Below are positions 1 to 11,192 of a DNA stretch of 64,000 nt, in pieces. Within the stretch, counting starts at the first letter, position 1; each line of letters begins with the position of its first letter. The translations under genes were made by a program, and so were the position numbers. The notes under the pieces are model-generated. The model made no database searches, was not told the origin of the DNA, and worked only from the letters and a program-made list of their open reading frames with translations. Source of the stretch: Hippophae tibetana (lineage: Eukaryota; Streptophyta; Magnoliopsida; Rosales; Elaeagnaceae). The stretch is from NCBI GenBank assembly GCA_037013495.1, contig CM072810.1, forward strand, positions 27,805,843 to 27,869,842. The letters are read 5' to 3'.

Positions 1-13
1 CTTAAGAGCCAAG

Positions 14-27
14 TTCTCTCCCTTCTC
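14..27 (+). other. 14-base pyrimidine run in each monomer
   Basis: Near the start of each unit lies TTCTCTCCCTTCTC, all pyrimidine on this strand. It is retained in most copies; variants include TTCTCACCC (590, 5891, 8247), TTCTTTCCC (56569, 57159) and CTTCGC (59518, 62463). No function is shown; such tracts are stiff and can exclude or position nucleosomes. The coordinates mark the first example only. Confidence 0.6.
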
Positions 28-52
28 AAAAGTATATTACTCTCATCTTGGC

Positions 53-60
53 CACTAGTG
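53..60. other. CACTAGTG palindrome in each monomer
   Basis: A perfect 8-bp palindrome about 53 bases into each unit. It is intact in almost every copy; I saw it broken only near 37180 (CACTTGTG), 55440 (CACAAGTG) and 58392 (CACTTCGTG). Conservation may only reflect homogenisation. The coordinates mark the first example. Confidence 0.6.
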
Positions 61-309
61 ATGTAGTTCGAATGCCTGCCCAACATATTCATTTAACAGT
101 AAGTTCAATTGGCTTGTACATGGACTTAAGTAAATTAATTTGGCATGAAATGATACGGTAGTATTGGATTGATTTTCTCATTCTAATTTTCTCTAATAAT
201 ATTTCTACCCAAGTTTTAAAAGTAGTTGATTATGTTTGAAAAATATGCAAACACTTTGTCCAAAGTTTCATTCTCTTGCATGATATAGATTTTAAAATTT
301 GCATTCAAC

Positions 310-317
310 TATATAAT
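310..317 (+). promoter_or_regulatory. TATA-like box in each monomer (weak)
   Basis: TATATAAT occurs in ACTATATAATTCTAG in nearly every monomer. It resembles a TATA box, but in 69% A+T sequence such words arise by chance and there is no nearby coding or initiator signal. The reverse strand next to it reads AATAAA, from TTTATT, which resembles a polyadenylation signal and is equally weak. The coordinates mark the first example. Confidence 0.15.
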
Positions 318-435
318 TCTAGATTTATTTTATTGTTGAAATGCCTATATGAGTGGTCTCCAAAATGTTTCATGTTCTTTTGAAGAAGTTTAATTTTAAA
401 TTCAACTTAATAATCATTTTAGAGCTCGAATTACC

Positions 436-443
436 TTTTTTTT
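436..443 (+). other. T-tract of variable length
   Basis: Each unit has a run of seven or eight T between ATTACC and AATATCC. Eight is usual. Seven is found for example in monomers at 1179, 8836, 38894, 39482 and 40660 and explains many 588-bp spacings. A few have a base inside the tract (TTTTTATTAA near 18112, TTTTATTTAA near 50521). The coordinates mark the first example. Confidence 0.8.
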
Positions 444-557
444 AATATCCCTGAAAAAGGGTCTCTTATTCCTATGAAATTTAGTAAATCTCATGGCAAG
501 TAGAGCCACTTTCTCTTCATTGAGATTAGAGTCATCATTTCTAACAATTGGGTTAAA

Positions 558-565
558 AACATGTT
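558..565. other. AACATGTT palindrome in each monomer
   Basis: A perfect 8-bp palindrome near the end of each unit, kept whether the next base gives TTCGCTCGG or TTTGCTCGG. It is lost as AACTTGTT at 35910 and 37090 and as ACATTTTT near 50644, 53590 and 55950. The coordinates mark the first example; no binding protein is implied. Confidence 0.55.
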
Positions 566-2356
566 CGCTCGGACCACTATCCATGATGTCTTAAGAGCCA
601 AGTTCTCACCCTTCTCAAAAGTATATTACTCTCATCTTGGCCACTAGTGATGTAGTTCGAATGCCTGCCCAACATATTCATTTAACAGTAAGTTCAATTG
701 GCTTGTACATGGACTTAAGTAAATTAATTTGGCATGAAATGATACGGTAGTATTGGATTGATTTTCTCATTCTAATTTTCTCTAATAATAGGTATACCCA
801 AGTTTTAAAAGTAGTTGATTACGTTTGAAAAATATGCAAACACTTTGTCCAAAGTTTCATCCTCTTGCATGATATAGATTTCAAAATTTCCATTCAACTA
901 TATAATTCTAGATTTATTTCATTGTTAAAATGCTCATATGAGTGGTCTCCAAAATGTTTCATGTTCTTTTGAAGAAGTTTAATTTTAAATTCAACTTAAT
1001 AATCATTTTAGAACTCGAATTACCTTTTTTTTAATATCCCTGAAAAAGGGTCTCTTATTCCTATGAAATTTAGTAAATCTCATGGCAAGTAGAGCCACTT
1101 TCTCTTCATTGAGATTAGAGTCATCATTTCTAACAATTGGGTTAAAAACATGTTCGCTCGGACCACTATCCTTGATGTCTTAAGAGCCAAGTTCTCTCCC
1201 TTCTCAAAACTATATTACTCTCATCTTGGCCACTAGTGATGTAGTTCGAATGCCTGCCCAACATATTCATTTAACAGTAAGTTCAATTGGCTTGTACATG
1301 GACTTAAGTAAATTAATTTGGCATGAAATGATACGGTAGTATTGGATTGATTTTCTCATTCTAATTTTCTCTAATAATATTTCTACCCAAGTTTTAAAAG
1401 TAGTTGATTATGTTTGAAAAATATGCAAACACTTTGTCCAAAGTTTCATTCTCTTGCATGATATAGATTTTAAAATTTGCATTCAACTATATAATTCTAG
1501 ATTTATTTTATTGTTGAAATGCCTATATGAGTGGTCTCCAAAATGTTTCATGTTCTTTTGAAGAAGTTTAATTTTAAATTCAACTTAATAATCATTTTAG
1601 AGCTCGAATTACCTTTTTTTAATATCCCTGAAAAAGGGTCTCTTCTTCCTATGAAATTTAGTAAATCTCACGGCAAGTAGAGCCACTTTCTCTTCATTGA
1701 GATTAGAGTCATCATTTCAAACAATTGGGTTAAAAACATGTTTGCTCGGACCACTATCCTTGATGTCTTAAGAGCCAAGTTCTCTCCCTTCTCGAAAGTA
1801 TATTACTCTCATCTTGGCCACTAGTGATGTAGTTCGAATGCGTGCCCAACATATTCGTTTAACAGTAAGTTCCATTGGCTTATACATTTACTTAAGCAAG
1901 GTAATTTGGCATGAAAATGATACGGTAGTATTGGAATGATTTTCTCAATCTAATTTTCTTTGCTAATAGGTCCACCCAAGTTTTAAAAGTAGTTGATTAC
2001 GTTTGAAAAATATGCAAAGACTTTGTCCAAACTTTCATCCTCTTGCATGATATAGATTTCAAAATTTCCATTCAACTATATAATTCTAGATTTATTTCAT
2101 TGTTGAAATGCCCATATGAGTGGTCTCCAAAATGTTTCATGTTCTTTTGAAGAAGTTTAATTTTAAATTCAACTTAATAATCATTTTAGAGCTCGAATTA
2201 CCTTTTTTTTAATATCCCTGAAAAAGGGTCTCTTATTCCTATGAAATTTAGTAAATCTCATGGAAAGTAGGGCCACTTTCTATTCTTTGAGATTAGAGTT
2301 ATCATTTCTAACAATTGGGTTAAAAACATGTTCGCTCGGACCACTATCCTTGATGT

Positions 2357-2945
2357 CTTAAGAGCCAAGTTCTCTCCCTTCTCAAAAGTATATTACTCTC
2401 ATCTTGGCCACTAGTGATGTAGTTCGAATGCCTGCCCAACATATTCATTTAACAGTAAGTTCAATTGGCTTGTACATGGACTTAAGTAAATTAATTTGGC
2501 ATGAAATGATACGGTAGTATTGGAATGATTTTCTCAATCTAATTTTCTTTGCTAATAGGTCCACCCAAGTTTTAAAAGTAGTTGATTATGTTTGAAAAAT
2601 ATGCAAAGACTTTGTCCAAACTTTCATCCTCTTGCATGATATAGATTTCAAAATTTCCATTCAACTATATAATTCTAGATTTATTTCATTGTTGAAATGC
2701 CCATATGAGTGGTCTCCAAAATGTTTCATGTTCTTTTGAAGAAGTTTAATTTTAAATTCAACTTAATAATCATTTTAGAGCTCGAATTACCTTTTTTTTA
2801 ATATCCCTGAAAAAGGGTCTCTTATTCCTATGAAATTTAGTAAATCTCATGGAAAGTAGGGCCACTTTCTCTTCATTGAGATTAGAGTCATCATTTCTAA
2901 CAATTGGGTTAAAAACATGTTTGCTCGGACCACTATCCTTGATGT
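2357..2945 (+). repeat. A/B hybrid monomer
   Basis: The 5-prime part carries class A states (CTTGTACATGG, TAAGTAAATTAATTTGG, GAAATGATACGG), then from about 2521 the copy switches to class B (GGAATGATTTTCTCAATC, TTTGCTAATAGGTCCACCC, GCCCATATGAG). The switch lies in the identical stretch between about 2511 and 2523. Copies at 4714 and 10014 switch at the same place. The simplest reading is a crossover or gene conversion between an A and a B copy, later duplicated. Confidence 0.85.
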
Positions 2946-3535
2946 CTTAAGAGCCAAGTTCTCTCCCTTCTCGAAAGTATATTACTCTCATCTTGGCCAC
3001 TAGTGATGTAGTTCGAATGCCTGCCCAACATATTCGTTTAACAGTAAGTTCAATTGGCTTATACATGGACTTAAGCAAGGTAATTTGGCATGAAAATGAT
3101 AAGGTAGTATTGGAATGATTTTCTCAATCTAATTTTCTAAGCTAATAGGTCCACCCAAGTTTTAAAAGTAGTTGATTACGTTTGAAAAATATGCAAAGAC
3201 TTTGTCCAAAGTTTCATCCTCTTGCATGATATAGATTTCAAAATTTCCATTCAACTATATAATTCTAGATTTATTTCATTGTTGAAATGCCCATATGAGT
3301 GGTCTCCAAAATGTTTCATGTTCTTTTGAAGAAGTTTAATTTTAAATTCAACTTAATAATCATTTTAGAGCTCGAATTACCTTTTTTTTAATATCCCTGA
3401 AAAAGGGTCTCTTATTCCTATGAAATTTAGTAAATCTCATGGAAAGTAGAGCCACTTTCTCTTCATTGAGATTAGAGTCATCATTTCTAACAATTGGGTT
3501 AAAAACATGTTCGCTCGGACCACTATCCTTGATGT
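2946..3535 (+). repeat. Representative class B monomer (590 bp)
   Basis: A typical copy of class B. It has CTCGAAAGTA, TTCGTTTAACAG, CTTATACATGG, TAAGCAAGGTAATTTGG, GAAAATGATAAGG, GGAATGATTTTCTCAATC, AAGCTAATAGGTCCACCC and GCCCATATGAGTGG. The extra A in GAAAATGAT makes it one base longer than class A. Subtypes differ at TTTGCTAATAGG versus TAAGCTAATAGG, and at GAAAATGATAAGG versus GAAAATAATAAGG; the last is common between 19439 and 36536. Class B shares with class A the whole 3-prime third, so the two are clearly descended from one unit. Confidence 0.93.
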
Positions 3536-5301
3536 CTTAAGAGCCAAGTTCTCTCCCTTCTCAAAAGTATATTACTCTCATCTTGGCCACTAGTGATGTA
3601 GTTCGAATGCCTGCCCAACATATTCATTTAACAGTAAGTTCAATTGGCTTGTACATGGACTTAAGTAAATTAATTTGGCATGAAATGATACGGTAGTATT
3701 GGATTGATTTTCTCATTCTAATTTTCTCTAATAATAGGTCTACCCAAGTTTTAAAAGTAGTTGATTACGTTTGAAAAATATGCAAAGACTTTGTCCAAAG
3801 TTTCATCCTCTTGCATGATATAGATTTCAAAATTTCCATTCAACTATATAATTCTAGATTTATTTCATTGTTGAAATGCTCATATGAGTGGTCTCCAAAA
3901 TGTTTCATGTTCTTTTGAAGAAGTTTAATTTTAAATTCAACTTAATAATCATTTTAGAGCTCGAATTACCTTTTTTTTAATATCCCTGAAAAAGGGTCTC
4001 TTATTCCTATGAAATTTAGTAAATCTCATGGCAAGTAGAGCCACTTTCTCTTCATTGAGATTAGAGTCATCATTTCTAACAATTGGGTTAAAAACATGTT
4101 CGCTCGGACCACTATCCTTGATGTCTTAAGAGCCAAGTTCTCTCCCTTCTCGAAAGTATATTACTCTCTTCTTGGCCACTAGTGATGTAGTTCGAATGCC
4201 TGCCCAACATATTCATTTAACAGTAAGTTCAATTGGCTTGTACATGGACTTAAGTAAATTAATTTGGCATGAAATGATACGGTAGTATTGGATTGATTTT
4301 CTCATTCTAATTTTCTCTAATAATATTTCTACCCAAGTTTTAAAAGTAGTTGATTACGTTTGAAAAATATGCAAACACTTTGTCCAAAGTTTCATCCTCT
4401 TGCATGATATAGATTTCAAAATTTCCATTCAACTATATAATTCTAGATTTATTTCATTGTTGAAATGCCCATATGAGTGGTCTCCAAAATGTTTCATGTT
4501 CTTTTGAAGAAGTTTAATTTTAAATTCAACTTAATAATCATTTTAGAGCTCGAATTACCTTTTTTTTAATATCCCTGAAAAAGGGTCTCTTATTCCTATG
4601 AAATTTAGTAAATCTCATGGAAAGTAGGGCCACTTTCTCTTCTTTGAGATTAGAGTTATCATTTCTAACAATTGGGTTAAAAACATGTTCGCTCGGACCA
4701 CTATCCTTGATGTCTTAAGAGCCAAGTTCTCTCCCTTCTCAAAAGTATATTACTCTCATCTTGGCCACTAGTGATGTAGTTCGAATGCCTGCCCAACATA
4801 TTCATTTAACAGTAAGTTCAATTGGCTTGTACATGGACTTAAGTAAATTAATTTGGCATGAAATGATACGGTAGTATTGGAATGATTTTCTCAATCTAAT
4901 TTTCTTTGCTAATAGGTCCACCCAAGTTTTAAAAGTAGTTGATTACGTTTGAAAAATATGCAAAGACTTTGTCCAAACTTTCATCCTCTTGCATGATATA
5001 GATTTCAAAATTTCCATTCAACTATATAATTCTAGATTTATTTCATTGTTGAAATGCCCATATGAGTGGTCTCCAAAATGTTTCATGTTCTTTTGAAGAA
5101 GTTTAATTTTAAATTCAACTTAATAATCATTTTAGAGCTCGAATTACCTTTTTTTTAATATCCCTGAAAAAGGGTCTCTTATTCCTATGAAATTTAGTAA
5201 ATCTCATGGAAAGTAGGCCACTTTCTCTTCTTTGAGATTAGAGTCATCATTTCTAACAATTGGGTTAAAAACATGTTCGCTCGGACCACTATCCTTGATG
5301 T
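3536..5301 (+). repeat. Mosaic trimer between T copies
   Basis: Monomers start at 3536 (class A, TAGGTCTACCC, GCTCATATG), 4125 (mosaic: class B start with CTCGAAAG and CTCTTCTTGG, class A middle, class B-like GCCCATATG end) and 4714 (A/B hybrid like 2357). The last has AAGTAGGCCAC, a one-base deletion relative to AAGTAGGGCCAC, which recurs at the end of the monomer at 7069. Confidence 0.9.
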
Positions 5302-7657
5302 CTTAAGAGCCAAGTTCTCTCCCTTCTCAAAAGTATATTACTCTCATCTTGGCCACTAGTGATGTAGTTCGAATGCCTGCCCAACATATTCATTTAACAG
5401 TAAGTTCAATTGGCTTGTACATGGACTTAAGTAAATTAATTTGGCATGAAATGATACGGTAGTATTGGATTGATTTTCTCATTCTAATTTTCTCTAATAA
5501 TATTTCTACCCAAGTTTTAAAAGTAGTTGATTATGTTTGAAAAATATGCAAACACTTTGTCCAAAGTTTCATTCTCTTGCATGATATAGATTTTAAAATT
5601 TGCATTCAACTATATAATTCTAGATTTATTTTATTGTTGAAATGCCTATATGAGTGGTCTCCAAAATGTTTCATGTTCTTTTGAAGAAGTTTAATTTTAA
5701 ATTCAACTTAATAATCATTTTAGAGCTCGAATTACCTTTTTTTTAATATCCCTGAAAAAGGGTCTCTTATTCCTATGAAATTTAGTAAATCTCATGGCAA
5801 GTAGAGCCACTTTCTCTTCATTGAGATTAGAGTCATCATTTCTAACAATTGGGTTAAAAACATGTTCGCTCGGACCACTATCCATGATGTCTTAAGAGCC
5901 AAGTTCTCACCCTTCTCAAAAGTATATTACTCTCATCTTGGCCACTAGTGATGTAGTTCGAATGCCTGCCCAACATATTCATTTAACAGTAAGTTCAATT
6001 GGCTTGTACATGGACTTAAGTAAATTAATTTGGCATGAAATGATACGGTAGTATTGGATTGATTTTCTCATTCTAATTTTCTCTAATAATAGGTATACCC
6101 AAGTTTTAAAAGTAGTTGATTACGTTTGAAAAATATGCAAACACTTTGTCCAAAGTTTCATCCTCTTGCATGATATAGATTTCAAAATTTCCATTCAACT
6201 ATATAATTCTAGATTTATTTCATTGTTAAAATGCTCATATGAGTGGTCTCCAAAATGTTTCATGTTCTTTTGAAGAAGTTTAATTTTAAATTCAACTTAA
6301 TAATCATTTTAGAGCTCGAATTACCTTTTTTTTAATATCCCTGAAAAAGGGTCTCTTATTCCTATGAAATTTAGTAAATCTCATGGCAAGTAGAGCCACT
6401 TTCTCTTCATTGAGATTAGAGTCATCATTTCTAACAATTGGGTTAAAAACATGTTCGCTCGGACCACTATCCTTGATGTCTTAAGAGCCAAGTTCTCTCC
6501 CTTCTCAAAACTATATTACTCTCATCTTGGCCACTAGTGATGTAGTTCGAATGCCTGCCCAACATATTCATTTAACAGTAAGTTCAATTGGCTTGTACAT
6601 GGACTTAAGTAAATTAATTTGGCATGAAATGATACGGTAGTATTGGATTGATTTTCTCATTCTAATTTTCTCTAATAATATTTCTACCCAAGTTTTAAAA
6701 GTAGTTGATTATGTTTGAAAAATATGCAAACACTTTGTCCAAAGTTTCATTCTCTTGCATGATATAGATTTTAAAATTTGCATTCAACTATATAATTCTA
6801 GATTTATTTTATTGTTGAAATGCCTATATGAGTGGTCTCCAAAATGTTTCATGTTCTTTTGAAGAAGTTTAATTTTAAATTCAACTTAATAATCATTTTA
6901 GAGCTCGAATTACCTTTTTTTTAATATCCCTGAAAAAGGGTCTCTTCTTCCTATGAAATTTAGTAAATCTCACGGCAAGTAGAGCCACTTTCTCTTCATT
7001 GAGATTAGAGTCATCATTTCTAACAATTGGGTTAAAAACATGTTTGCTCGGACCACTATCCTTGATGTCTTAAGAGCCAAGTTCTCTCCCTTCTCGAAAG
7101 TATATTACTCTCATCTTGGCCACTAGTGATGTAGTTCGAATGCGTGCCCAACATATTCGTTTAACAGTAAGTTCCATTGGCTTATACATTTACTTAAGCA
7201 AGGTAATTTGGCATGAAAATGATACGGTAGTATTGGAATGATTTTCTCAATCTAATTTTCTTTGCTAATAGGTCCACCCAAGTTTTAAAAGTAGTTGATT
7301 ACGTTTGAAAAATATGCAAAGACTTTGTCCAAACTTTCATCCTCTTGCATGATATAGATTTCAAAATTTCCATTCAACTATATAATTCTAGATTTATTTC
7401 ATTGTTGAAATGCCCATATGAGTGGTCTCCAAAATGTTTCATGTTCTTTTGAAGAAGTTTAATTTTAAATTCAACTTAATAATCATTTTAGAGCTCGAAT
7501 TACCTTTTTTTTAATATCCCTGAAAAAGGGTCTCTTATTCCTATGAAATTTAGTAAATCTCATGGAAAGTAGGCCACTTTCTCTTCTTTGAGATTAGAGT
7601 CATCATTTCTAACAATTGGGTTAAAAACATGTTCGCTCGGACCACTATCCTTGATGT
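5302..7657 (+). repeat. Four-monomer unit T, copy 2
   Basis: Monomers start at 5302, 5891, 6480 and 7069, classes A, A, A, B, matching 1-2356 in order. It differs from the other two copies at TAGAGCTCG (near 6313), in having eight T in the third monomer's tract, and at TTCTAACAATT near 7020. The last monomer begins like that at 1767 (GCGTGCCC) but ends like that at 4714 (AAGTAGGCCAC, CTTCTTTGAG, GTCATC), so a recombination joint lies inside it, before about 7569. Confidence 0.94.
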
Positions 7658-10013
7658 CTTAAGAGCCAAGTTCTCTCCCTTCTCAAAAGTATATTACTCT
7701 CATCTTGGCCACTAGTGATGTAGTTCGAATGCCTGCCCAACATATTCATTTAACAGTAAGTTCAATTGGCTTGTACATGGACTTAAGTAAATTAATTTGG
7801 CATGAAATGATACGGTAGTATTGGATTGATTTTCTCATTCTAATTTTCTCTAATAATATTTCTACCCAAGTTTTAAAAGTAGTTGATTATGTTTGAAAAA
7901 TATGCAAACACTTTGTCCAAAGTTTCATTCTCTTGCATGATATAGATTTTAAAATTTGCATTCAACTATATAATTCTAGATTTATTTTATTGTTGAAATG
8001 CCTATATGAGTGGTCTCCAAAATGTTTCATGTTCTTTTGAAGAAGTTTAATTTTAAATTCAACTTAATAATCATTTTAGAGCTCGAATTACCTTTTTTTT
8101 AATATCCCTGAAAAAGGGTCTCTTATTCCTATGAAATTTAGTAAATCTCATGGCAAGTAGAGCCACTTTCTCTTCATTGAGATTAGAGTCATCATTTCTA
8201 ACAATTGGGTTAAAAACATGTTCGCTCGGACCACTATCCATGATGTCTTAAGAGCCAAGTTCTCACCCTTCTCAAAAGTATATTACTCTCATCTTGGCCA
8301 CTAGTGATGTAGTTCGAATGCCTGCCCAACATATTCATTTAACAGTAAGTTCAATTGGCTTGTACATGGACTTAAGTAAATTAATTTGGCATGAAATGAT
8401 ACGGTAGTATTGGATTGATTTTCTCATTCTAATTTTCTCTAATAATAGGTATACCCAAGTTTTAAAAGTAGTTGATTACGTTTGAAAAATATGCAAACAC
8501 TTTGTCCAAAGTTTCATCCTCTTGCATGATATAGATTTCAAAATTTCCATTCAACTATATAATTCTAGATTTATTTCATTGTTAAAATGCTCATATGAGT
8601 GGTCTCCAAAATGTTTCATGTTCTTTTGAAGAAGTTTAATTTTAAATTCAACTTAATAATCATTTTAGAACTCGAATTACCTTTTTTTTAATATCCCTGA
8701 AAAAGGGTCTCTTATTCCTATGAAATTTAGTAAATCTCATGGCAAGTAGAGCCACTTTCTCTTCATTGAGATTAGAGTCATCATTTCTAACAATTGGGTT
8801 AAAAACATGTTCGCTCGGACCACTATCCTTGATGTCTTAAGAGCCAAGTTCTCTCCCTTCTCAAAACTATATTACTCTCATCTTGGCCACTAGTGATGTA
8901 GTTCGAATGCCTGCCCAACATATTCATTTAACAGTAAGTTCAATTGGCTTGTACATGGACTTAAGTAAATTAATTTGGCATGAAATGATACGGTAGTATT
9001 GGATTGATTTTCTCATTCTAATTTTCTCTAATAATATTTCTACCCAAGTTTTAAAAGTAGTTGATTATGTTTGAAAAATATGCAAACACTTTGTCCAAAG
9101 TTTCATTCTCTTGCATGATATAGATTTTAAAATTTGCATTCAACTATATAATTCTAGATTTATTTTATTGTTGAAATGCCTATATGAGTGGTCTCCAAAA
9201 TGTTTCATGTTCTTTTGAAGAAGTTTAATTTTAAATTCAACTTAATAATCATTTTAGAGCTCGAATTACCTTTTTTTAATATCCTTGAAAAAGGGTCTCT
9301 TCTTCCTATGAAATTTAGTAAATCTCACGGCAAGTAGAGCCACTTTCTCTTCATTGAGATTAGAGTCATCATTTCAAACAATTGGGTTAAAAACATGTTT
9401 GCTCGGACCACTATCCTTGATGTCTTAAGAGCCAAGTTCTCTCCCTTCTCGAAAGTATATTACTCTCATCTTGGCCACTAGTGATGTAGTTCGAATGCGT
9501 GCCCAACATATTCGTTTAACAGTAAGTTCCATTGGCTTATACATTTACTTAAGCAAGGTAATTTGGCATGAAAATGATACGGTAGTATTGGAATGATTTT
9601 CTCAATCTAATTTTCTTTGCTAATAGGTCCACCCAAGTTTTAAAAGTAGTTGATTACGTTTGAAAAATATGCAAAGACTTTGTCCAAACTTTCATCCTCT
9701 TGCATGATATAGATTTCAAAATTTCCATTCAACTATATAATTCTAGATTTATTTCATTGTTGAAATGCCCATATGAGTGGTCTCCAAAATGTTTCATGTT
9801 CTTTTGAAGAAGTTTAATTTTAAATTCAACTTAATAATCATTTTAGAGCTCGAATTACCTTTTTTTTAATATCCCTGAAAAAGGGTCTCTTATTCCTATG
9901 AAATTTAGTAAATCTCATGGAAAGTAGGGCCACTTTCTATTCTTTGAGATTAGAGTTATCATTTCTAACAATTGGGTTAAAAACATGTTCGCTCGGACCA
10001 CTATCCTTGATGT
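7658..10013 (+). repeat. Four-monomer unit T, copy 3
   Basis: Monomers start at 7658, 8247, 8836 and 9424, classes A, A, A, B. Compared by eye with 1-2356 the only difference I found is T at 9285 for C at 1628 (ATCCTTG versus ATCCCTG). The offset is 7657 bp, that is 13 monomers. Confidence 0.95.
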
Positions 10014-11192
10014 CTTAAGAGCCAAGTTCTCTCCCTTCTCAAAAGTATATTACTCTCATCTTGGCCACTAGTGATGTAGTTCGAATGCCTGCCCAACATA
10101 TTCATTTAACAGTAAGTTCAATTGGCTTGTACATGGACTTAAGTAAATTAATTTGGCATGAAATGATACGGTAGTATTGGAATGATTTTCTCAATCTAAT
10201 TTTCTTTGCTAATAGGTCCACCCAAGTTTTAAAAGTAGTTGATTATGTTTGAAAAATATGCAAAGACTTTGTCCAAACTTTCATCCTCTTGCATGATATA
10301 GATTTCAAAATTTCCATTCAACTATATAATTCTAGATTTATTTCATTGTTGAAATGCCCATATGAGTGGTCTCCAAAATGTTTCATGTTCTTTTGAAGAA
10401 GTTTAATTTTAAATTCAACTTAATAATCATTTTAGAGCTCGAATTACCTTTTTTTTAATATCCCTGAAAAAGGGTCTCTTATTCCTATGAAATTTAGTAA
10501 ATCTCATGGAAAGTAGGGCCACTTTCTCTTCATTGAGATTAGAGTCATCATTTCTAACAATTGGGTTAAAAACATGTTTGCTCGGACCACTATCCTTGAT
10601 GTCTTAAGAGCCAAGTTCTCTCCCTTCTCGAAAGTATATTACTCTCATCTTGGCCACTAGTGATGTAGTTCGAATGCCTGCCCAACATATTCGTTTAACA
10701 GTAAGTTCAATTGGCTTATACATGGACTTAAGCAAGGTAATTTGGCATGAAAATGATAAGGTAGTATTGGAATGATTTTCTCAATCTAATTTTCTAAGCT
10801 AATAGGTCCACCCAAGTTTTAAAAGTAGTTGATTACGTTTGAAAAATATGCAAAGACTTTGTCCAAAGTTTCATCCTCTTGCATGATATAGATTTCAAAA
10901 TTTCCATTCAACTATATAATTCTAGATTTATTTCATTGTTGAAATGCCCATATGAGTGGTCTCCAAAATGTTTCATGTTCTTTTGAAGAAGTTTAATTTT
11001 AAATTCAACTTAATAATCATTTTAGAGCTCGAATTACCTTTTTTTTAATATCCCTGAAAAAGGGTCTCTTATTCCTATGAAATTTAGTAAATCTCATGGA
11101 AAGTAGAGCCACTTTCTCTTCATTGAGATTAGAGTCATCATTTCTAACAATTGGGTTAAAAACATGTTCGCTCGGACCACTATCCTTGATGT
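10014..11192 (+). repeat. Second copy of hybrid plus B pair
   Basis: Monomers start at 10014 and 10603 and match 2357-3535. The near-identity with the left end of the window stops at 11193, where the next monomer (CTGAAATAATAGG) differs from that at 3536 (CTCTAATAATAGG). Confidence 0.93.

Larger units (their letters stand above)
1..2356 (+). repeat. Four-monomer unit T, copy 1
   Basis: Monomers start at 1, 590, 1179 and 1767, with classes A, A, A, B. Markers: the first ends in CCATGATGTC; the second has TTCTCACCCTTC, TAGGTATACCC and GTTAAAATGCTC; the third has CAAAACTATATT and only seven T in its T-tract; the fourth has GAATGCGTGCCC and CATTTACTTAAGC. The same ordered quartet recurs at 5302 and 7658. 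Copy 1 and the 7658 copy share TAGAACTCG (near 1013) and ATTTCAAACAATT (near 1713), which the 5302 copy lacks. Confidence 0.95.
2357..3535 (+). repeat. Hybrid plus class B pair following unit T
   Basis: Monomers start at 2357 (A/B hybrid) and 2946 (class B, TAAGCTAATAGG). The pair recurs at 10014-11192 after the third copy of unit T, so the duplicated segment is six monomers long (1-3535 and 7658-11192). Confidence 0.93.

Noticed and set aside
447..459. CCCT-GAAAA-AGGG hairpin as a terminator or regulatory stem
   Set aside because: The stem is only four base pairs and does not extend, and copies with ATCCGTG or CCTTGAAAA break it without compensation.
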